Part shown: positions 54,516 to 58,713 of the stretch, piece by piece
Numbering within the stretch: the first letter of the stretch is position 1
Layout of the letters: the number at the start of each line of letters is the position of its first letter
Assembly: GCA_021818985.1 (NCBI GenBank)
Contig: JAKASO010000010.1
Span: forward strand, 1-58,713
Origin: a bacterium
GTDB lineage: Bacteria; SZUA-79; Acidulodesulfobacterales; Acidulodesulfobacteraceae
Direction of reading: 5' to 3'
DNA length: 58,713 nt
Notes under the pieces: model-generated
Told to the model about the DNA's origin: nothing
Seen by the model: only the letters and a program-made list of their open reading frames with translations
The model's database searches: none
Position numbers and translations under genes: made by a program

Positions 54516-55010
54516 ATGAATATAAATGATATCAAAGAATTAGTTAAATTTATAAAGTCGAATAAGATCGGTGAGTTTTCGTATAAGAAGGGCGATGAAG
54601 AAATCACCATAAAGTTATGGCATGACGGCCAGGTTATTCCTTCCGTTAGATTTAAGCCGGATTTTAACAGGCAGAAGGAAGAATATATTGCCGGGGTTAG
54701 CGGGATGGAGCAGGCGAAATTAAACAGGCTTTCTTTGAAAACAATAGAAACTGAAAATATAAAAGGCAATCTTAAGGAAATAATATCTCCTTTTGTGGGA
54801 ACTTTTTACAGGTCTCCGGCTCCGGACAAGCCTCCTTTTGTAGAAGTCAACTCCATTGTCGAAAAGAATAGCCCCGTCTGCATAGTTGAAGCAATGAAGC
54901 TTATGAATGAAATAGAAGTTGATATAAAATGCCGTATTGTTTCAATTCTTGCTGAAAATGGTCAGATTGTCGAATTTGGACAGCCGCTTTTAATAATCGA
55001 ACCGTTTTAA
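54516..55010 (+). CDS. accB: Biotin carboxyl carrier protein of acetyl-CoA carboxylase
   Basis: 164 residues. Carries biotin on Lys128 in VEAMKLMNEIE. N-terminal segment (IKELVKFIKSNKIGEFSYKKGDEEITIK) is standard, followed by a variable linker and the biotinyl domain (about 86-164). Starts 6 nt after efp. The last 24 nt and stop are part of a 34-nt duplication found again at 55060-55093. Confidence 0.96.
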   Translation: MNINDIKELVKFIKSNKIGEFSYKKGDEEITIKLWHDGQVIPSVRFKPDFNRQKEEYIAGVSGMEQAKLNRLSLKTIETENIKGNLKEIISPFVGTFYRSPAPDKPPFVEVNSIVEKNSPVCIVEAMKLMNEIEVDIKCRIVSILAENGQIVEFGQPLLIIEPF

Positions 55011-55093
55011 ATTAAGTGGCTTACATAAATTCGGCTTTTTTATACTGAAAATTCTCTGACTTTTAATAATCGAACCGCTTTAAATTAAGTGGC
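54987..55093. repeat. Duplicated tail of accB in the accB-accC gap
   Basis: CTTTTAATAATCGAACCG plus (T/C)TTTAAATTAAGTGGC occurs at 54987-55020, spanning the accB stop, and at 55060-55093, 33 of 34 identical. The rest of the 312-bp gap before accC holds only AT-rich sequence, including TAAGTTAATAAA twice near 55288-55312; no gene or clear promoter is seen. Confidence 0.88.
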
Positions 55094-55322
55094 GCTTATT
55101 TTGACTTATATACCTTCGTTATGATCCTTATTATGTTATGGTCCTTCTTATCAAAATTATCAAAATAGTCAACTACCCGCCTTTTATAGAAGACAGGGTT
55201 TTCTTGCCGGTTTTAGATAAAACTTATAAAAATAAAAACAAAATAAAAACTTATAAAAAAAGCTTATAAAAATTGAAATTTTAAATTAAGTTAATAAAAT
55301 TAAGTTAATAAATTATATAAAA

Positions 55323-56663
55323 ATGTTTCGTAAGATCTTAATCGCAAACAGAGGCGAGATTGCTCTTAGAATTATCAGGGCATGCAAGGAAATGGGCATC
55401 AAGACCGTAGCGGTCTATTCAACAGCCGATAAAGACAGCCTTCACGTTAAATACGCGGACGAAAGTGTCTGCATCGGACCTCCCCCTTCTTCAAAGAGTT
55501 ATTTAAATGTATCTTCCATAATATCTGCTGCGGAAGTTACGGACAGCGAAGCTATTCATCCAGGTTATGGTTTTCTTGCCGAGAATCCGAATTTTGTCGA
55601 GATATGCGAAAATTGCGGCGTGAAATTCATAGGACCAACGGCAGAAAATATAAACCTTCTCGGGAATAAAAAGAATGCGAGAAAACTTGTCAAAGGTTTA
55701 GGGATACCGGTACTTCCCGGAAGCGATGATATCGGAGATGATGAAAGAGAACTGAAAAAGGTTGCGGAAGATATAGGCTATCCGGTTGTGCTTAAAGCTT
55801 CTTTTGGCGGTGGCGGGCGCGGTATTAAAATGGTCTTATCTCCCGCCCATCTTGCTCAGGCTTACTATCAGGCAAGGCAGGAGGCGCAGGCTTTTTTCGG
55901 CGATAAAGACGTATATATTGAAAAATACTGTGAAAATCCAAAGCATATTGAATTTCAGGTGCTTGCGGACAGATTTGGCAATGCCGTTCATCTTGGAGAA
56001 AGGGACTGTTCGATCCAGAGAAGGCATCAGAAGATCATAGAGGAAGCCCCGTCTATCGCCGTTAAATCGTCTATGAGGAAAAAGATTGGTGAAGCCGTTA
56101 CAAAAGTTTTAAAAGAGATAAATTATATTAATGCGGCTACATTTGAATTTCTTCTTACCGGAAAGGGCGAGTTTTATTTTATGGAGGTAAATACCAGGAT
56201 TCAAGTGGAACATCCGGTTACGGAATTTGTTACTGGCATAGATATCATTAAAGAACAAATAAAAATCGCGAACGGCGATAAACTTAAGATAAAACAGGAA
56301 GATATCAAAATAAAAGGGCACAGCATAGAAGTAAGGATAAATGCCGAAGACCCCGTTAATTTTAGGCCGTCGCCAGGTATGATAACAGTATATAATAAAC
56401 CGGGCGGTATTAATATCAGGGTGGATGATTTCGCGTATTGCGGCTACAAGGTTCAACCGTTCTACGATCCGTTGATAGCAAAGTTGGTAGTCCGTGATAC
56501 GAACAGAATTGCCGCGATAAATAAACTTAAGAGCGCATTAAGCGAGTTTTGGATAGAAGGCATTAAAACCAATATCCCGTTTCTTAAGAGAATACTTAGC
56601 GATAGCGATTATGCCTTAGGGCATGTGGATATTGGTTATATTGCAAGATTACTTGAAAAGTAA
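55323..56663 (+). CDS. accC: Biotin carboxylase subunit of acetyl-CoA carboxylase
   Basis: ATP-dependent carboxylation of biotin on AccB. 446 residues, normal length. Motifs: KILIANRGEIALRIIRA (4-20), YGFLAENP, the glycine loop KASFGGGGRGIK, and MEVNTRIQVEHPVTE (about 287-301) with the catalytic Glu and Arg. No ribosome-binding site is obvious; the ATG follows an AT-rich tract. accA and accD are elsewhere. Confidence 0.97.
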   Translation: MFRKILIANRGEIALRIIRACKEMGIKTVAVYSTADKDSLHVKYADESVCIGPPPSSKSYLNVSSIISAAEVTDSEAIHPGYGFLAENPNFVEICENCGVKFIGPTAENINLLGNKKNARKLVKGLGIPVLPGSDDIGDDERELKKVAEDIGYPVVLKASFGGGGRGIKMVLSPAHLAQAYYQARQEAQAFFGDKDVYIEKYCENPKHIEFQVLADRFGNAVHLGERDCSIQRRHQKIIEEAPSIAVKSSMRKKIGEAVTKVLKEINYINAATFEFLLTGKGEFYFMEVNTRIQVEHPVTEFVTGIDIIKEQIKIANGDKLKIKQEDIKIKGHSIEVRINAEDPVNFRPSPGMITVYNKPGGINIRVDDFAYCGYKVQPFYDPLIAKLVVRDTNRIAAINKLKSALSEFWIEGIKTNIPFLKRILSDSDYALGHVDIGYIARLLEK

Positions 56664-56832
56664 ATGAAAACCCAACGGTGATTAAATAATAGAAGCTAAT
56701 GTAAAAATTTTATTTTGTTTTTTATTTTTTTGTATATAATATTTTTATATTAGCCTTACGCAAGATTACAAGATTATAAATTAATAATTAATAAATAATA
56801 GATATGCCATATTTGAAAAGAGGGGGGATTTT

Positions 56833-57216
56833 ATGGAGTTTCCAAAAGATTTAAAATACAATTCGGAGCATCTATGGGTTAAAGTTAACGGCGATAATGC
56901 CCTTATCGGCGTTACCGATTATGCTCAGGATCAGCTTGGGGATGTAATATATGTTGATGTTCCAGAGCAGGATTATGAACTTGAGCAAAATGAATCATTC
57001 GGCACCATCGAGTCTGCAAAATCAGTTTCGGAACTTTATGCTCCAGTCAGCGGTCATGTAATCAGGGTTAACGAATCGCTCAAAGACGAACCGGAACTTA
57101 TAAATGATGAGCCTTACGATTCGGGATGGCTTCTCGAGGTAAAATTAAATAATGAAAACGAGCTTAATGATCTTATGGGCGGCGATGAATATGAAAAATA
57201 TTTAAACAATCAATAA
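56833..57216 (+). CDS. Lipoyl carrier protein, GcvH or sHdr-type LbpA
   Basis: 127 residues with the H-protein fold. Lipoylated lysine Lys63 in IESAKSVSELYAPVSG; LKYNSEHLWVKV at the start and ELINDEPYDSGWLLEVKL near the end are standard. Two roles are possible: H protein of the glycine cleavage system, or the lipoate-binding protein that hands sulfur to the sHdr complex. No gcvT or gcvP is in the window, whereas a complete sHdr operon is 15 kb upstream and a lipoate ligase overlaps the stop by 1 nt. The sequence itself looks close to ordinary GcvH, so the assignment stays open. AGAGGGGGGA gives a strong ribosome-binding site. Confidence 0.85.
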   Translation: MEFPKDLKYNSEHLWVKVNGDNALIGVTDYAQDQLGDVIYVDVPEQDYELEQNESFGTIESAKSVSELYAPVSGHVIRVNESLKDEPELINDEPYDSGWLLEVKLNNENELNDLMGGDEYEKYLNNQ

Positions 57217-58076
57217 TGAATGAACGGCTTAAATTTTTTAATTTACTAAATTCAAAGGGAAAACCCGGAAGGGTTAATATGGCGGAAGATCTATATCTTT
57301 TGGACAGGTACAGGTTTTCCGATGATTTTACCGTTTGTCCTACTTTACGCATATATTATTTTAATCCTCCTGCTTTATCTTTAGGTTTCTTTCAGAAAAA
57401 AATAGACCTTCGGCTGGCATTGAAAGCAAAACAAGCAGGTTGCGATATAGTAACGAGACCGACTGGCGGAAGGGCAGTTCTGCACAAAAATGAAATAACT
57501 TATAGCATTATCGCATCGTTTAAAAACGGTATTTTTGCGGGGAATCTGCTAGAATCTTATAAAAAGATAAGGATATTTCTTTATATTTTTTTTATGAAGA
57601 CGGGTCTGAAACCTGATGCTAATATAGTCAAAACCTCAAACGGAAAAAATGAAAATAGGAAAATATCCGAAGTCAAAAGCTTCAACTGTTTTTTAAAAGC
57701 AAGTTCTTATGAAATTACGATAGGCGGCAAAAAGATATGCGGTAGTGCTCAGAGGCGCAACGAAACAGCCTTTTTACAGCATGGTTCTATTTATATAGAC
57801 TATAATCCGGCGGAACATATCGAATTTTTTGAAAATGGGGAACAAAAAAAAGAATATTTTGACAAAGTTACCGGAATAAAGCAAGAATTGCAAAAAAACG
57901 GTCTTATAATGAACTTTGGGTATGAACATCTTTCAGGTTTGCTCAAAAGTTCTTTTTCAGAAGTATATAACCTTATGCCGCGTTTGTTTTCTTTTACACA
58001 GGATGAAGTGGATAAAATCGCCGTATTAGCTAAAGAATTAAGCGAAAATAGCAAAAATAATGTTACTGCAAATTAG
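57216..58076 (+). CDS. Lipoate-protein ligase / octanoyltransferase
   Basis: 286 residues with the BPL/LPL fold. Conserved segments: NMAEDLYLLDRY, LSLGFFQK, IVTRPTGGRAVLHKNEITYSI and GGKKICGSAQRRN with the catalytic lysine, then FLQHGSIYID. LplA, LipM-type octanoyltransferase, or the sHdr-linked sLpl are the options. Its start overlaps the stop of the carrier gene, so the pair is co-translated; the carrier at 56833 is the expected substrate. Confidence 0.9.
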   Translation: MNERLKFFNLLNSKGKPGRVNMAEDLYLLDRYRFSDDFTVCPTLRIYYFNPPALSLGFFQKKIDLRLALKAKQAGCDIVTRPTGGRAVLHKNEITYSIIASFKNGIFAGNLLESYKKIRIFLYIFFMKTGLKPDANIVKTSNGKNENRKISEVKSFNCFLKASSYEITIGGKKICGSAQRRNETAFLQHGSIYIDYNPAEHIEFFENGEQKKEYFDKVTGIKQELQKNGLIMNFGYEHLSGLLKSSFSEVYNLMPRLFSFTQDEVDKIAVLAKELSENSKNNVTAN

Positions 58077-58165
58077 TTTGGCAGAATTGCAGATTTTGTT
58101 TAATTTTTCTGGCGTTTCATGATATTATAAATGATATTATAAATATTAAATTAATGGATTTTATT

Positions 58166-58241
58166 GCGGGCATAGCTCAGCCGGTAGAGTACAGGCTTCC
58201 CAAGCCTGGTGTCGCGGGTTCGAACCCCGTTGCCCGCTCCA
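58166..58241 (+). tRNA. tRNA-Gly (anticodon CCC)
   Basis: Acceptor GCGGGCA (58166-58172) pairs with TGCCCGC (58231-58237); discriminator T and encoded CCA follow. Anticodon stem CAGGC/GCCTG encloses TTCCCAA, anticodon CCC. T arm GCGGGTTCGAACCCCGT. The 3' end is next to an integrase fragment, so it is a likely attachment site of a mobile element. Confidence 0.94.
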
Positions 58242-58381
58242 TTCAAAACCGCAGTAAATAAGCCATTCCAGCTCTTGACAATTAATTTTAGATTGTCTAT
58301 AATTTATATAAAATTCATAAAATTTATCATATTTTTGTCTCAATTTTGTCCCAATATGTCCCGTAAAAAAGGAGAGCTAAA

Positions 58382-58600
58382 ATGTCAGATAATATAAGAC
58401 TTCGTGGTAAATATTACTACTATGATTTTATGATAGACAATAAGCGGTATAAAGGAACGACCAAGACTGGCGATAAAAAATTAGCGCAAACAATAGCGGA
58501 TACGATAAAAGCCGATATACTCCGCAAAAAACATAATTTGCCGACCGCAATAAATCATAGTTTAGGTGACGTTTGGGGGAAGGACGATAAAAAAGGTTAA
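58382..58600 (+). pseudogene. Truncated tyrosine-type integrase, N-terminal part
   Basis: 72 residues resembling the arm-binding domain of phage-type integrases: LRGKYYYYDFMIDNKRYKGT followed by TKTGDKKLAQTIADTIKAD. Full integrases have 350-400 residues with R-H-R-Y catalysis; none of that follows in the remaining 113 nt, and the frame ends GKDDKKG. GGAG 8 nt before the ATG suggests it was once a proper gene. It begins 140 bp after tRNA-Gly, the usual place for an element that inserts into the tRNA 3' end. Confidence 0.65.
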
Positions 58601-58610
58601 TGGTTTTATA

Positions 58611-58643
58611 CTAAACTGTTCCCTTTGTCAATACATTTTTTTA
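58611..58643. repeat. Sequence matching the 32546 remnant
   Basis: CTAAACTGTTCCCTTTGTCA then ATACA and a T-run, about 26 of 33 positions equal to 32546-32578. It lies 11 bp after the stop of the integrase fragment, as if an insertion or deletion broke the integrase here. The final 70 bp of the window show no feature. Confidence 0.35.
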
Positions 58644-58713
58644 ATGCCGCATAGGTGGATTAGTTAAAAGTATGTTTTAGTATTTTGTATTAAATTATAT
58701 TTATATAGTCTTT

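Overview
The window is one AT-rich chromosomal segment of a Gram-negative, probably anaerobic bacterium. Evidence for the envelope type is the PilMNOPQ machine with an outer-membrane secretin, TolQ/TolR, a lipoprotein and exported c-type cytochromes. The combination of mercury-methylation genes (hgcA/hgcB), a complete sulfur-oxidising heterodisulfide-reductase-like (sHdr) cluster, a fused siroheme decarboxylase (AhbA-AhbB) and low GC fits the deltaproteobacterial grade. My best guess is a relative of Ca. Acidulodesulfobacterales (Sva0485); this is inference from gene content only.

Layout. 1-950: 3' end of an rRNA operon (23S, 5S, terminator). 1033-3960: prepilin peptidase, a large exported protein of unknown role, tRNA-Met. 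3982-5339: hgcB and hgcA on the minus strand, divergent across a strong palindrome from a small unknown protein and a Met-rich cytochrome c. 6600-10722: paired inverted repeats, coiled-coil protein, pilin-like protein, diguanylate cyclase, peptidoglycan-binding protein, bioD, an FAH-family enzyme. 10904-15802: dapL, folK, speD, an L,D-transpeptidase. 16464-20013: two recently homogenised cytochrome c paralogues, AhbAB, TolQ/TolR. 20172-29675: purB-S-Q-L-F, pyrE, a lipoprotein, nadB. 29942-35760: pilin-like genes, queC, three minor-pilin-like genes, an MFS transporter. 35951-41642: shdrC1-B1-A-hyp-C2-B2. 41671-43221: a GT39-like membrane glycosyltransferase preceded by a 17-bp tandem repeat that creates three chained mini-ORFs. 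43866-48201: pilMNOPQ. 48364-58076: folE2, aroC-aroK-aroB, TPR-like protein, pepP, efp, accB, accC, then a lipoyl-carrier gene and a lipoate-protein ligase. 58166-58713: tRNA-Gly followed by a truncated integrase.

How it fits together. The sHdr complex of known sulfur oxidisers needs a lipoate-binding protein (LbpA) and its own lipoylation enzymes; a GcvH/LbpA-type carrier and a ligase sit 15 kb downstream and are the natural candidates. HgcA and HgcB together are sufficient to mark a predicted mercury methylator. Pilus genes are spread over four loci (pilD, pilin-like, minor pilins, pilM-Q). The biosynthetic genes cover purine, pyrimidine, chorismate, folate, biotin, NAD, lysine and heme pathways.

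Recurrent oddities: short direct duplications that span stop codons or start regions of many genes; long low-complexity or palindromic in-frame inserts in conserved enzymes (PurL, QueC, FolE2, MFS); and dispersed C/G-rich hairpins resembling ends of IS200/IS605-type elements. No CRISPR array, complete insertion sequence, plasmid or phage module is visible.
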